From assembly GCA_963772225.1 (NCBI GenBank), contig CAVYWD010000001.1:372001-436000 (forward strand): 64,000 nt of DNA, written 5' to 3'. Source of the stretch: CAVYWD01 sp963772225 (GTDB lineage: Bacteria > Myxococcota > Myxococcia > Myxococcales > UBA5297). Below are positions 1 to 7,787 of the stretch, piece by piece (position 1 is the stretch's first letter; every line of letters starts with the position of its first letter). The notes below the pieces were generated by a model. That model ran no database searches. It had not been told where the DNA came from and saw nothing but the letters and a program-made list of their open reading frames with translations. Both the position numbers and the translations under genes were made by a program.

Positions 1-1103
1 TCCGTCTTGTAGCTCCCGCGGTCCCAATCCCAGCCGCCATCCGCGTCGCCGCGGTTGTCGTAGCTCCGGACCGCCCGCGCATAGCACGCGGTGCCGGGGT
101 TGCCGTAGGCGGCGTGCCCTGGCATTCCGCACTCGACCGCCTCGCTCCACATCTGCCCGGGCACGCGCGACACGCCGAGCATCGGCTGCCCCAGGGGGCA
201 CACGCCCTTGTAGGCCCCCGGGGCCCAGTCCTTGGAGGGGAATCCGTTGCCGGGGTAGCCGCAGTCGCCGTTCGAGAAGTGCCCCACCGTGGTCGCGAAG
301 AAGCTCTGCGTGAATGTTCCGCCCGCCTTCCCGATCAGCGGTCCGTAGGCCATGTCCGAGCTCTCACCCGTGCCCGTGTTGGCAGCGCAGGAGGGGAAGC
401 TGTAGGAGGAGGAGAAGGACGTTGCGCTGTAGGTGATGGTCCCGGCGCCGGACAGGAACGACGTGTACGACAGGTTCGTGTAGCCCACGATGTCCATCGT
501 GACCGAATAGATCGGCGCGCGGTCCGCGGCGGGGATGTACTCGGTCATGGGCGTGTAATGGGTGCCCAGGTTGTCATGGGCCGAGTAGGTGACCGACTCG
601 ACGTTGCCCTTGGCGTCGGTCGCCAACGTCCAGGTGAACGTGGTCCCGGCGGGAATGGTGAGGGGGCTCTTGCTCACGGTGGACGGCGCGCCCATGAACA
701 TGGGGTTGTTGGGGTAGATGCCTCCCGCCTGCGCTCCGCTCGACCACTGCTGCGTGAAGCCCTCCACGCCGTTGAGGGACGCGCCGGCGCCTACCATGAT
801 CACGAATTGCTGCCAGTACAGCTGCGAAGGCGTGAGGCCCGAGCTGGCGCCGTTCGCGTTCAGCTGCATGCTGAAGCCGTTGTAGCCGCTCGACGAGGCG
901 ACCTTGATGTCCTGTGTCACGGCCACAGTCACCGTGACATTCGTCAAGGGCACGCAGCCGTTGTTGCCGAGCTGGATCTGCCAGTTGCCAACGAACTGCG
1001 GCCCGTAATTGTCGCACGAGCCGGCGGCTCGAGCGTCGGCCGCCGACCCGAGGACGGCCGCGGCAGCGAGGAGGAAGGCGTAGCTCATGGGAAGGGTGCG
1101 CAT
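1..1103 (-). CDS. Secreted protein of unknown function, C-terminus outside the window
   Basis: The minus-strand frame is open from an ATG at 1103 to the window edge (about 367 codons), so the 3' end is missing. An AAGGA motif lies 8-9 bases before the ATG. The product begins with a signal peptide: a short MRTLPM head, a hydrophobic stretch, then an Ala-rich cleavage region ending near ADARAAG. The mature part is rich in Ser, Thr, Gly and aromatic residues, with alternating patterns typical of beta-sandwich secreted proteins. From about residue 290 it becomes Cys-rich, with repeated CG, CP and CY pairs and a DWDRG motif. I do not recognise the family. The tail recalls modules on exported myxobacterial hydrolases or lectins, but that is inference. 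Export is well supported; function is not. Confidence 0.75.
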   Translation of the reverse strand, partial: MRTLPMSYAFLLAAAAVLGSAADARAAGSCDNYGPQFVGNWQIQLGNNGCVPLTNVTVTVAVTQDIKVASSSGYNGFSMQLNANGASSGLTPSQLYWQQFVIMVGAGASLNGVEGFTQQWSSGAQAGGIYPNNPMFMGAPSTVSKSPLTIPAGTTFTWTLATDAKGNVESVTYSAHDNLGTHYTPMTEYIPAADRAPIYSVTMDIVGYTNLSYTSFLSGAGTITYSATSFSSSYSFPSCAANTGTGESSDMAYGPLIGKAGGTFTQSFFATTVGHFSNGDCGYPGNGFPSKDWAPGAYKGVCPLGQPMLGVSRVPGQMWSEAVECGMPGHAAYGNPGTACYARAVRSYDNRGDADGGWDWDRGSYKT

Positions 1104-1837
1104 GATGAGGCGTCCTTTCTTGCGTCATTCCATCGGGCTGGCGATGGTCGACAATGTTCATCGGATACGAACATCCATTGGAATCTTCTCGAGAGAATCC
1201 TCCCATCTTCTTGATTGATTGGTTCGAAAGCACAACCTCTTGACGAGGACGCCGCATTTTGTCCAGGCCAGGATGGTCGATGCGTGAAATGCGATCGGAG
1301 TGGTGCCCGCAATCGGCGGAGCCGGAGCTGCAGCCGGGCCGCATGGCGAAGCCGGGCGCCACAAGAAATAGGCTCGATTCAGAGTGGTGGCATCATGATG
1401 CGCCATCCAGGAGGCTGCGCTGGGAATGCTGCACGCGGCTGCCTATGCGAATGGCGTGCCACGCCATAGAGCCTTCGCATCGCACGTGCCGAGCGTGGAG
1501 TGAGACCGTGCGGCACCAGGTGGGGCGCCCGCCATAGGGGGTCGCGGCTCGCCGACCGAGCGTGGGCGAGACAGGACATCGAGTGCCGATGATGTCGCCG
1601 GCCGGCTGCCTTTGGGGTCGGGCGCCCGCGGGCGCCCGCAGGCGCCCGACCCGCGAGCTTGTCGAGGAACCGACGGCCGCGCTCGAGCCGACGTGCAGAC
1701 CGCTTCTCCGACGCTTTCCGGCGAGGTCTGCTGGTGGCGGTGGAGATCGCCACGGGCGTGGCGGTGAAATTCACGCCGGCGTCTGAGGAGGCGAGCCGCC
1801 TCGGGGCCCTGGACCCGGCGGCCATCGCCCAAGGACG
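1104..1837. other. Non-coding stretch with a GC-rich hairpin
   Basis: I see no convincing gene in these 730 bases; the short open frames have unnatural composition. A perfect inverted repeat at about 1617-1651 (arms GTCGGGCGCC and GGCGCCCGAC) could form a strong hairpin. It has no T-run, so it is not a clear intrinsic terminator. The stretch separates the secreted-protein gene from decayed efflux genes and is probably debris. Confidence 0.5.
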
Positions 1838-2554
1838 GTGAGCGCGCCCGTCGACGGCGTGGTGGGGATCCGCGTCGTCGACCCGGGCAACGTCGTCCAC
1901 GCGAGCGACGCCGCGGGCCTCGTCCAGCTCACCCAGCTCGACCCCATCGCGGTGATCTTCACCTGCCCCAGGACGTGCTCCCGGACGTGGCGGACGCGCT
2001 GCGCCGCGGCCCGGTCGAGGTGCGGGCCTTCAACCGCAGCGGCGAGCGCGAGCTCGAGCGCGGCCACCTCGAGGTCATCGACAACCTCATCAACACCACC
2101 ACCGCGACGCTGCGGCTCAAGGCGACCCTGCCGAACCCGGCGCACCGACTCTGGCCCAACCTCTTCGTCAAGGCGCGGCTGCTCGTCGACTTGCGCCGCG
2201 GTGGTGGCGCCGGCGGCGGCGCTGCAGCGCGGGCCCGAGGGCTCGCTCGCCTACGTCGTCCGCCCCGACCAGACCGTGGAGGCCCGCGCCGTCCGGGTGG
2301 AGCTGCAGCAGGGGCCCGACGCGGTAATCGGGCTGGGGCTCGAGGCAGACAGCGAATGGTTCGCTCTCGACACTCTCGACTTGCGAAGGTCCGCTCGGCC
2401 GGCGCTGTCGCTCCTGGGCGAGGTGGCCCATCGGCCGCTGGCCACTTACAACGCTGACGGCGCGCTGCGCGCCTCCGTTGTCGAGAATCAAGCCTTTCTA
2501 CGCCTCGGCGGAAGCCTGGAGCGTAGGCGTTTCGAACTGCGTTTCCCGCGCTGA
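1838..2554 (+). pseudogene. Decayed RND efflux membrane-fusion protein fused to an outer-membrane protein fragment
   Basis: Three stretches in shifting frames read as pieces of a periplasmic adaptor of an RND efflux pump (MdtA/HlyD-like). First is VVGIRVVDPGNVVHASD up to about 1965. Next, one frame over, is VRAFNRSGERELERGHLEV with NTTTATLRLKATLPNP (about 1975-2200). Back in the first frame is AYVVRPDQTVEARAVRV (about 2230-2330). Such adaptors couple the inner-membrane pump to the outer-membrane channel. From about 2340 the frame continues into SEWFALDTLDLRRSARPA and LATYNADGALRASVVENQ. I recognise that pattern as the N-terminal part of myxobacterial OmpA-family outer-membrane proteins. At least two frameshifts and the join mean neither protein can be made whole. 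The frames are clear; the family names rest on memory of motifs. Confidence 0.6.
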
Positions 2555-2711
2555 CGTCGGAGGGCGGGAGTGGTCGGAGACCTCCAAATGTCCCGGCGGG
2601 GCGGAGCCGACGCGAGCGTCTTTGCTGGCAAAACTGAGCTGAGGCTAGACCATCCCCGACGCGGCGAGCAAGCGTTGCCGAGGTTCCTTCGCCGCAGGTC
2701 TGGTGAGATGC

Positions 2712-3104
2712 TCAGGCGTCCGGGTGGATCGGGTCGGCGGCGAAGTCGCCGGAAGGCCGGTCGAACAGCTCTTCCTGTCGGGGTGGCCCGCGGGCCCTCG
2801 CAATCGTCGGCGCCTGCGTGGGCAACCCCAGCTTCTCGAGGATCTCCACCGCCTGGGCTCGGTCGCTCACGAACGCCACCACTCGGCGGCGCCCGCCGCA
2901 GTCACAGTTGAAGATTTCGGTGGCGAACGTTCGCCTCAACAAAGACGGCCAGTCGAGCTCCCTCGCTCGCGGGGCCGGTGCCTTGACCAGCTGCAGCAGG
3001 TCCACGTGGTCGCCGAAGCTCGGCATGAGCTCGCGGAGCGGCAACTCGAGCTGGCCTTGAGGCTTGGGCGCACCTCGGCAGCGCCTGCGGAGATAGGTTG
3101 GCAT
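2712..3104 (-). pseudogene. C-terminal fragment of an IS91-family transposase
   Basis: This frame encodes about 130 residues matching the end of IS91-type Y2 transposases: an ELDWPSLLRRTFATEIF stretch, a CDCGGRRRVVAF motif (the degenerate zinc-knuckle strand near the end of these enzymes), then ILEKLGLPT and a Pro/Arg-rich tail. IS91 transposases are single-strand rolling-circle enzymes of about 400 residues. The catalytic HUH and tyrosine region is absent, so the fragment is inactive. It overlaps the 3' end of the upstream ParB-like frame, which suggests a deletion joined the two. It is not the missing end of the IS91 head at 10.9 kb, which lies in the opposite orientation. Confidence 0.7.
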
Positions 3105-4027
3105 TCGGCGTTTCGGGGGACGTCATCGTGCTGCTCCTCTCGGGGAAAGCACGCCTCCGCGGCAATCCCGTGGACGCGTGCGGCGTGAAGAAGGCTTTCA
3201 AGGACAAAGGCCTCGACGGCCTCGAGGCGGCGGCGCTCGGCCGGGGCGAGGTCGTCTGGGAGGGAGAAGGCGGCCAGGTCGTCGAGCGCGCGGCGGATGT
3301 GCTCGAGGCGCCGCTCGAGCTCGACGGCGCGGGGCGAGATCGACGCCGTGCGCGGCTCTCGGCGCACGCGGCCGAGCGGGTCGCGCAAGAGCTGGCGGCG
3401 GTCGGCCTCGTCCGCGACGGCAAAGGCCTCGACCAGTGCGAGGCTCTCCCGCGCCGTCAGCCCGTTGCGCTCGATGCAGTCCAGGAGCTTCGCCTGCTCC
3501 TGTGGTTTGAGCTCGCACAGAGCGCGCGCGAGCGTCGGGCCAATCTCGCGCCGGCCGAGCTTATGCTCTGCCTCGGGAGAGAGGCGCTTGCCGATGGCCA
3601 GCCGTGCCTCGACCCATCGAGGCTTGTGGCCCAAGAGCCGCCCGACGGCGCATGGCGTGAGGCCGTCCTCGTCGACCAGGGAGCGGACGACCTTCCCCTC
3701 GTCGAGGGCCGTCAGCGTGCGCATAGGCGCGTTGGCCAGGAGCAGGAGCCGCTTCTGCTCGGGGATCGACGCCGGCCCTTCGAGGACGACCGGCACGCGC
3801 GCAAAGCCTTGCTCCCGCCAGCGGCCCAGGCGTTTGAAGCCGTCGAGGACCTCGAAGGAGCCGTCGGCGGCGGGGACAACTCTGAGCGGCAAGTCCGCCA
3901 GCGGCTCTGGCTCGGGCCGGCTCTCGCTCGGCCGAAGGCCGGCCAGATTTGTGCGCAGCTGCTCGATGAGCATCCAGCGGACCGCCCCGGCGGTCGGCAA
4001 ATCCGTTGTCGCGACATGGCTGGGCAT
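2936..4027 (-). CDS. ParB-like N-terminal domain protein, second copy of the family
   Basis: The 363-residue product has the ParB/Spo0J-like layout seen in the IS21-like element at 14.3 kb. A beta-rich start leads to FEVLDGFKRLGRWREQG (the DGxKR equivalent of the ParB nucleotide-binding box), then LDEGKVVRSLVDEDGL and a helix-turn-helix AVGRLLGHKPRWVEARLAIG. A helical region RAVELERRLEHIRRAL follows. ParB proteins bind specific DNA sites and can act as CTP-dependent clamps. The classic GERRxRA box is replaced here, so CTP use is uncertain. The last 50-60 residues run over the IS91 fragment in another frame and look non-native; authentic sequence probably ends near 3105. Its neighbours upstream are a DUF669-like gene and an unknown gene on the same strand. 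Confidence 0.75.
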   Translation of the reverse strand: MPSHVATTDLPTAGAVRWMLIEQLRTNLAGLRPSESRPEPEPLADLPLRVVPAADGSFEVLDGFKRLGRWREQGFARVPVVLEGPASIPEQKRLLLLANAPMRTLTALDEGKVVRSLVDEDGLTPCAVGRLLGHKPRWVEARLAIGKRLSPEAEHKLGRREIGPTLARALCELKPQEQAKLLDCIERNGLTARESLALVEAFAVADEADRRQLLRDPLGRVRREPRTASISPRAVELERRLEHIRRALDDLAAFSLPDDLAPAERRRLEAVEAFVLESLLHAARVHGIAAEACFPREEQHDDVPRNAECQPISAGAAEVRPSLKASSSCRSASSCRASATTWTCCSWSRHRPRERGSSTGRLC

Positions 4028-4085
4028 GGCTCTCCCGTCGCGGCGCGCTAAGGCGCCTGCCTCGAAGAAACGGCGTGGTCTTCGG

Positions 4086-4490
4086 TCAGAAGGGGACGGG
4101 CGCGTCGGCCGGAGGGTGGTGGGCGACGACGCGCAGGTGCAGCTCGCCGCGCCACTCCTCGTGCTCGACCTTCACGCGCAGCCGCGCGCCCACGAGCCGG
4201 CCTGGGGCGATCTCCTCGCCCGGGCTTGGAACCAGGCCGCACGAGCGGTACAGCTCTACCAATCGCCGCCGAGACAGCGCGAGCCCCCTCGCGCTCGCGC
4301 CTTCGAGCACGAAGTACTCGGAAACTCGGTCATAGGCAGCGGCGACGCCCTCGAGCGCGAAGACCACGTGGACCATGGCGTTGCCGCCCCGGCTCGAGCG
4401 CAACCGCGCGGTCGTGATCGTGCTTGCGTAGCTGCCCGGAGCCGGCACCTCGTCGGCGAGGTCCAAATCGGAGAATTGCGTTGCTGGCAT
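4086..4490 (-). CDS. DUF669-like single-domain protein
   Basis: This encodes 134 residues with the pattern of the phage-associated DUF669 family. It opens with an acidic stretch and PAPGSYASTI, then GGNAMVHVVFALEG, then EYFVLEG, RLVELYRSCGL, and a final LVGARLRVKVEHEEWRGE strand pair. DUF669 proteins are small beta-rich proteins encoded beside phage recombination or replication genes, and a single-strand DNA-binding role has been suggested. Here it lies 58 bases upstream of the ParB-like gene on the same strand, consistent with a small plasmid- or phage-derived DNA-maintenance cassette. The assignment comes from motif order, not a search. Confidence 0.55.
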   Translation of the reverse strand: MPATQFSDLDLADEVPAPGSYASTITTARLRSSRGGNAMVHVVFALEGVAAAYDRVSEYFVLEGASARGLALSRRRLVELYRSCGLVPSPGEEIAPGRLVGARLRVKVEHEEWRGELHLRVVAHHPPADAPVPF

Positions 4491-4559
4491 GAAGGCTCCT
4501 TGGACCCCGGGCGCCGAACGGGCGCGCCGGGGCCGTAGAGGACAAAGGGGAAAGCAGCT

Positions 4560-5060
4560 TCAGACCGCGCGCCGCGGCTCGACGTTGGGCAGAAGGCGCC
4601 GCTGGCAGGCCGTCATCCAATCCACGGGCTGCGGCTTGAACAGAGGCAGCGCCAAGCGCTCGGGTCGCGCCGGCTCGAGCGGGTAGTCGCTCGCCAACAG
4701 CAGCACCGCGATGCACCCCGCTCGTGCGCGCAAACCGGCACGCTGGTGAGGAACCCGGCCGACAAGGGCATCAATCGCCTCGGCGCGAAGCATTCTGGAT
4801 GCAACCGGTGAGCCCACCAGGACGCGCGCCATGTCGAGGTCCCAGGACCCGCGCTCGACGCCGACCATGACCTCCTCGGCCTCATGCCGAATGCATCCCA
4901 AGAGCGTCGCGAGCCCCTTGGGAGACCAGGCGAATCGGGTGAACCCCGCCTCGCGTCCCAGCGCGTCGATGCAGACGCACATGCCGTACTGGCGCTCCTT
5001 GGCGCTGACGATTCCAACGAACAGTTCTTCTGCCACGACGGCCTCCGCCAGGAGGACCAA
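4560..5060 (-). CDS. Unknown protein, possibly an RNase H-like fold
   Basis: The minus-strand frame is open from 5270, but the first 60-70 codons look like antisense of other sequence. Natural-looking protein begins around a TTG at 5060 (LVLLAEAVVAEELFVGIVSA). The core alternates strands and helices: LFVGIVSAKERQYGMCVCID, then a GREAGFTRFAWSPKGLATLL helix, then VMVGVERGSW. That is the order seen in RNase H/RuvC-like and IS110-type N-terminal domains. However, the first acidic residue expected after VGI is absent (VGIV, not VGID), so catalysis is doubtful. It lies upstream of the DUF669-like and ParB-like genes on the same strand. The start and the fold are both uncertain. Confidence 0.4.
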   Translation of the reverse strand: MVLLAEAVVAEELFVGIVSAKERQYGMCVCIDALGREAGFTRFAWSPKGLATLLGCIRHEAEEVMVGVERGSWDLDMARVLVGSPVASRMLRAEAIDALVGRVPHQRAGLRARAGCIAVLLLASDYPLEPARPERLALPLFKPQPVDWMTACQRRLLPNVEPRRAV

Positions 5061-5287
5061 GGCCGGCGCCTGGATTGGCGCGAGAGGGACCTTGCCTCGA
5101 GGCGGGAATAGGGGAACAGTAAGCCGTTTGGGCGTTGCAAACCCGCGAAGCGGAGGTCGCCGGGATGGACATCGGCGTGTACTGGTCCCCCGCAGTCCTC
5201 GAGCACAAGCTCGAGCGTCGCGAGCAGCGCGGTCATCCCCAAGAAGTCTGGAACTGTCGGCACCTGCCAAAGGGCCTGGGCATAAAT

Positions 5288-5563
5288 CCTTCTGGCGACC
5301 GGCTCGTGGTCGGCTGTCACCGGAGGTGGATCGGCGCCTTCCGACTCATCCCCGAGGTGCTCTACATCCCGACCGACCCAGTCTGCCCCTACGCGCTGAT
5401 CTTTGACGTCAAGACCTGGATGCTCTTCCCCAGGCCGATTCCATGCAGCCCATTCCGCGGCTGGACCTACCTCACCGCTCCTCCCTCATCGAAGCCCGAC
5501 TCACATTCCGACTCAGCCCCGCCTGCACCACCGTCAACCGGCAACCCGCACCACCGACGGTGA
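5288..5563 (+). pseudogene. Fragment of a small ASCH-like protein
   Basis: On the plus strand, GDRLVVGCHRRWIGAFRL, EVLYIPTD, PYALIFDVKTWMLFP and PFRGWTYL (about 5294-5490) look like a compact beta-barrel domain of the ASCH/PUA-like type. An LFDTRTWxxxxP...FRGxTY pattern is common in such uncharacterised bacterial proteins. The 50 codons before this in the same frame have no comparable character, and the frame ends in a Pro/Ser-rich tail, so it appears truncated at the 5' end. Family placement is from memory and weak. It opposes the gene to its left. Confidence 0.35.
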
Positions 5564-6006
5564 AGCCTCGTCTCGGTGCTGCGCACGGGCGAGGAGGAGA
5601 TCGCCAAATCCCCTGATCGCTTCACGCCGCGCGCATGGGCAGAGATGAACGCTGGCGCCTCGGCGAGCGCTTCTCCGCAGAAGTAGGTGATTGCCCGGCG
5701 TCGACGCTTCTGAAGCCGACTCGCCCGCGGCGAGGGTCGCCGCCTGCAGAGCACGGCCCAGGCGCAATCGACGCCGTCGCGCCTTGGCTCCGTCGTGGTC
5801 CTGTCTCTCCCGCGCTCCGCATCCAGCGTCGCCTTGCGATGGCTGCCGAATGCGTCTTTCGCCGCCGGGCCGTGCGAACGCGATTGCACCGACGAGAGCA
5901 GATTCCAGTCGCCAAGTGTCTTCGTCGGCGACGGCAAGCGACCTCCCGGTCGCGACGGGGGCCCCGGCGGCTCACGAGACAGGGCGGGGGCCCGTCCGTG
6001 CACTGC
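5564..6006. other. No recognisable gene
   Basis: Several overlapping frames on both strands are open here, as expected in GC-rich DNA, but none gives a protein-like sequence or has a ribosome-binding site. The stretch lies between the ASCH-like fragment and the end of a second IS21-like copy and is probably remnant DNA. Confidence 0.45.
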
Positions 6007-6207
6007 TTACTCAACTCCGCGACCCGTCGCTCCATCTCCGCCTGAACCATTGCGCTCCTCCACGGCCCGCGCCGACATGGCTCGCGGCCGGCGGGAGGGT
6101 GGCAAACTCAGGTTGCCGTGTCTGCGTACGGGGCGGCTGATGGATACCGTGAACCAAACCCCGCACTCGCTGCAGCGCCGACTGGGAACCTTCTTCCGGG
6201 GTCGCAT
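6007..6207 (-). pseudogene. Truncated copy of the IS21-like element's zinc-ribbon gene
   Basis: The minus-strand ATG at 6207 starts MRPRKKVPSRRCSEC, nearly identical to MRPRKKVRSRRCSEC of the intact zinc-ribbon gene at 13,644. The DNA upstream of both ATGs is also alike. After the first CxxC the frame leaves the family. A related PSAAPYADT pattern appears in a neighbouring frame, indicating a frameshift followed by decay. With the terminal repeat at 6312-6335 this marks the left end of a second, inverted copy of the element. A ParB-like gene on the same strand 2 kb further on could belong to it. Confidence 0.65.
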
Positions 6208-6311
6208 CCCTCGACGGTCTCGCCGAAGGACTCCGCCCCATACGTCTGGCCTGACGTACTACACCGCAGCCCCAGCATCGACACCGGACTGGATCTCGAC
6301 CCCGCCGCGAA

Positions 6312-6335
6312 GTGGATCTCAATCACGCCGCCGCC
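6312..6335 (-). repeat. Third copy of the IS21-like terminal repeat
   Basis: Read on the minus strand this is GGCGTGATTGAGATCCAC preceded by GGCGGC. It differs by one base from the left end of the complete element at 13,517. A second, inner repeat (GGGTCGAGATCCAGTC on the minus strand, about 6290-6305) matches the inner repeat of the left end. The order of outer repeat, inner repeat and zinc-ribbon start codon is conserved between the two copies. Confidence 0.75.
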
Positions 6336-6477
6336 AAAGCGCCTAGCCGCTATTGGCCGATGGCAATAAGCACCTCGATGGAGTTTCCATCCCGCAGGCC
6401 GCGAACAACGTAGTGCCAATTCGATCGCGTCAGTGCTGAACCTGCCCCCGATCGATCGGCTATTTTCGACCGATGCC

Positions 6478-6774
6478 TTAGCCCGTGGTCCCCGCGCCTT
6501 GAAACTCAAGCATATCGTGCCTCTTGATCAAGTCCGCGCCTTTTCCTACTAGGCGCAACTCACCGCTCATCCCAGTTGGCAGCTCGTCCAGCTCACGGCG
6601 ATAGGCAATAATTCTCGCAATCGATAGGCTCACCGCCTGTTTCGCTCGCGTCTCCAGCCGAGCAGCAGGACAAACATCCCCCCGCCTAACTATGCCCTTG
6701 TTGACAATACCACTAACAAGTGCGCCCCCTTCTTCAAGGCGCGCCTCATGAACAAAGAATTCAGCAGAACACAT
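6478..6774 (-). CDS. Small putative immunity protein beside an ADP-ribosyltransferase toxin
   Basis: The 98-residue protein starts 12 bases after the stop of the toxin module, on the same strand, so the two are probably co-transcribed. It contains FFVHEARLEEGGALVSGIVN, then KGIVRRGDVC, then SLSIARIIAYRRELDELP and GMSGELRLVGKGADLIKRHD. This strand order recalls domain 2 of translation factors such as EF-Tu (a barrel with GxVxxGxIxxGD and a late GxxVxLxLxG). Position and size fit an immunity gene. The barrel resemblance could be structural coincidence. Base composition is clearly lower in GC than neighbouring genes, a sign of recent transfer. Confidence 0.55.
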   Translation of the reverse strand: MCSAEFFVHEARLEEGGALVSGIVNKGIVRRGDVCPAARLETRAKQAVSLSIARIIAYRRELDELPTGMSGELRLVGKGADLIKRHDMLEFQGAGTTG

Positions 6775-6786
6775 TACCAGCTCCTT

Positions 6787-7695
6787 TCAACGGCTAAGCC
6801 GCGTACGCTGCAAGAACTCCTGAATTTGCACTGGCGTCAGCCGCGGAGTCGACTCAAGGATCCGAGTCGCCTGCTCCGAACTCCCAATCACCGGAGGAAG
6901 GTCCGCCACACCCATTTCCCCAAGCACTTGACGTGCAACATCCGCAGGAATGCGATTGGAAGCCACGGCGGCGAATTGAGTAGGCGAGCCATTGACCTGC
7001 ACCTCCCTTTCCAAAATGCTACGAACATTACGAAGATCAATATCCCCGCCTCCAAATTCTCGCATGCCGCCATTCAAGACAACTGCATCGCCCCCTTTTG
7101 CTTTGCTTTCCAGCGAGAACACTGTTGCCACCAGCGGATCAGTAGACGCCGGGGTGATTTCTAGCCGCTGTAGCACAGGATTTCCTGGAAATCCAGTAGA
7201 AGTCCCCCTGAACAGCTGAACATCCCCAAGCCGTTGCATTTGCTCCGCGATTTCCGCATCGGTCAGACCGGCACCTCGCAGAGCTGAAAGCTGAATCTCG
7301 TTTAGGCGAGTGAGAGAATCGCTCACACCAACGAGCCGTGTGGGGTCAAAGCTACCAGCCTCACCGGCTCCATCCAAGAGCCGATTCATTCGCCCTGCCA
7401 TGTTCTCGGTGGATTCCTCAGCCAGACCCTTACCGAAAGACTCGAAGGCGTCCCTCGCAAGCGCGGCTCCCGCCTTCCCCATCTGAATCGCAAAGTCCCC
7501 AGCGAGCACCAGGTCATCAGTATTAATACTGCCGGAAACCACTCGGTCCCCAGGATCGACGTCATCGCCAGGAGTCATCCTCGGGTCAGGATCGGTTCTC
7601 CGGTAATAAAGCCCTTCGGAAGATTTGAGTGTCGGCCGATACCCCGAGACCCCTGCATCCGCGGAGTCGCCCACCTGAATCTCTGGCAACTCCAA
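6787..7695 (-). CDS. Putative polymorphic toxin module with ADP-ribosyltransferase-like C-terminus, 5' truncated
   Basis: The frame from the TTG at 7695 gives 302 residues, and it stays open upstream to a stop near 7774 (reading GGGAQGNGSYPRT), so the true N-terminus is probably lost. Residues 40-115 look like a helical linker. Residues 160-245 carry the three signatures of arginine-type mono-ADP-ribosyltransferases: LFRG (R163), ASTDP (S184-T185) and an ExE pair in LEREVQVNG (E229, E231). Such domains transfer ADP-ribose from NAD to a target and often form the variable tip of Rhs, T6SS or contact-dependent toxins. A small immunity-like gene follows directly. GC content is lower than the surroundings. 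The tyrosine-recombinase trio begins just upstream in the opposite direction and probably removed the delivery part. Confidence 0.65.
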   Translation of the reverse strand: MELPEIQVGDSADAGVSGYRPTLKSSEGLYYRRTDPDPRMTPGDDVDPGDRVVSGSINTDDLVLAGDFAIQMGKAGAALARDAFESFGKGLAEESTENMAGRMNRLLDGAGEAGSFDPTRLVGVSDSLTRLNEIQLSALRGAGLTDAEIAEQMQRLGDVQLFRGTSTGFPGNPVLQRLEITPASTDPLVATVFSLESKAKGGDAVVLNGGMREFGGGDIDLRNVRSILEREVQVNGSPTQFAAVASNRIPADVARQVLGEMGVADLPPVIGSSEQATRILESTPRLTPVQIQEFLQRTRLSR

Positions 7696-7787
7696 TGTCC
7701 GCGGGTAGGACCCGTTTCCTTGCGCTCCTCCACCCGAAACATCGGAAGCCCCAGGGGGCTGGCCCGGAGCACCTCACACGCCGCGGG

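Noticed and set aside
5467..6003. Minus-strand frame of 178 codons.
   Set aside because: Arg/Pro/Ser-rich with no start signal or recognisable motif.
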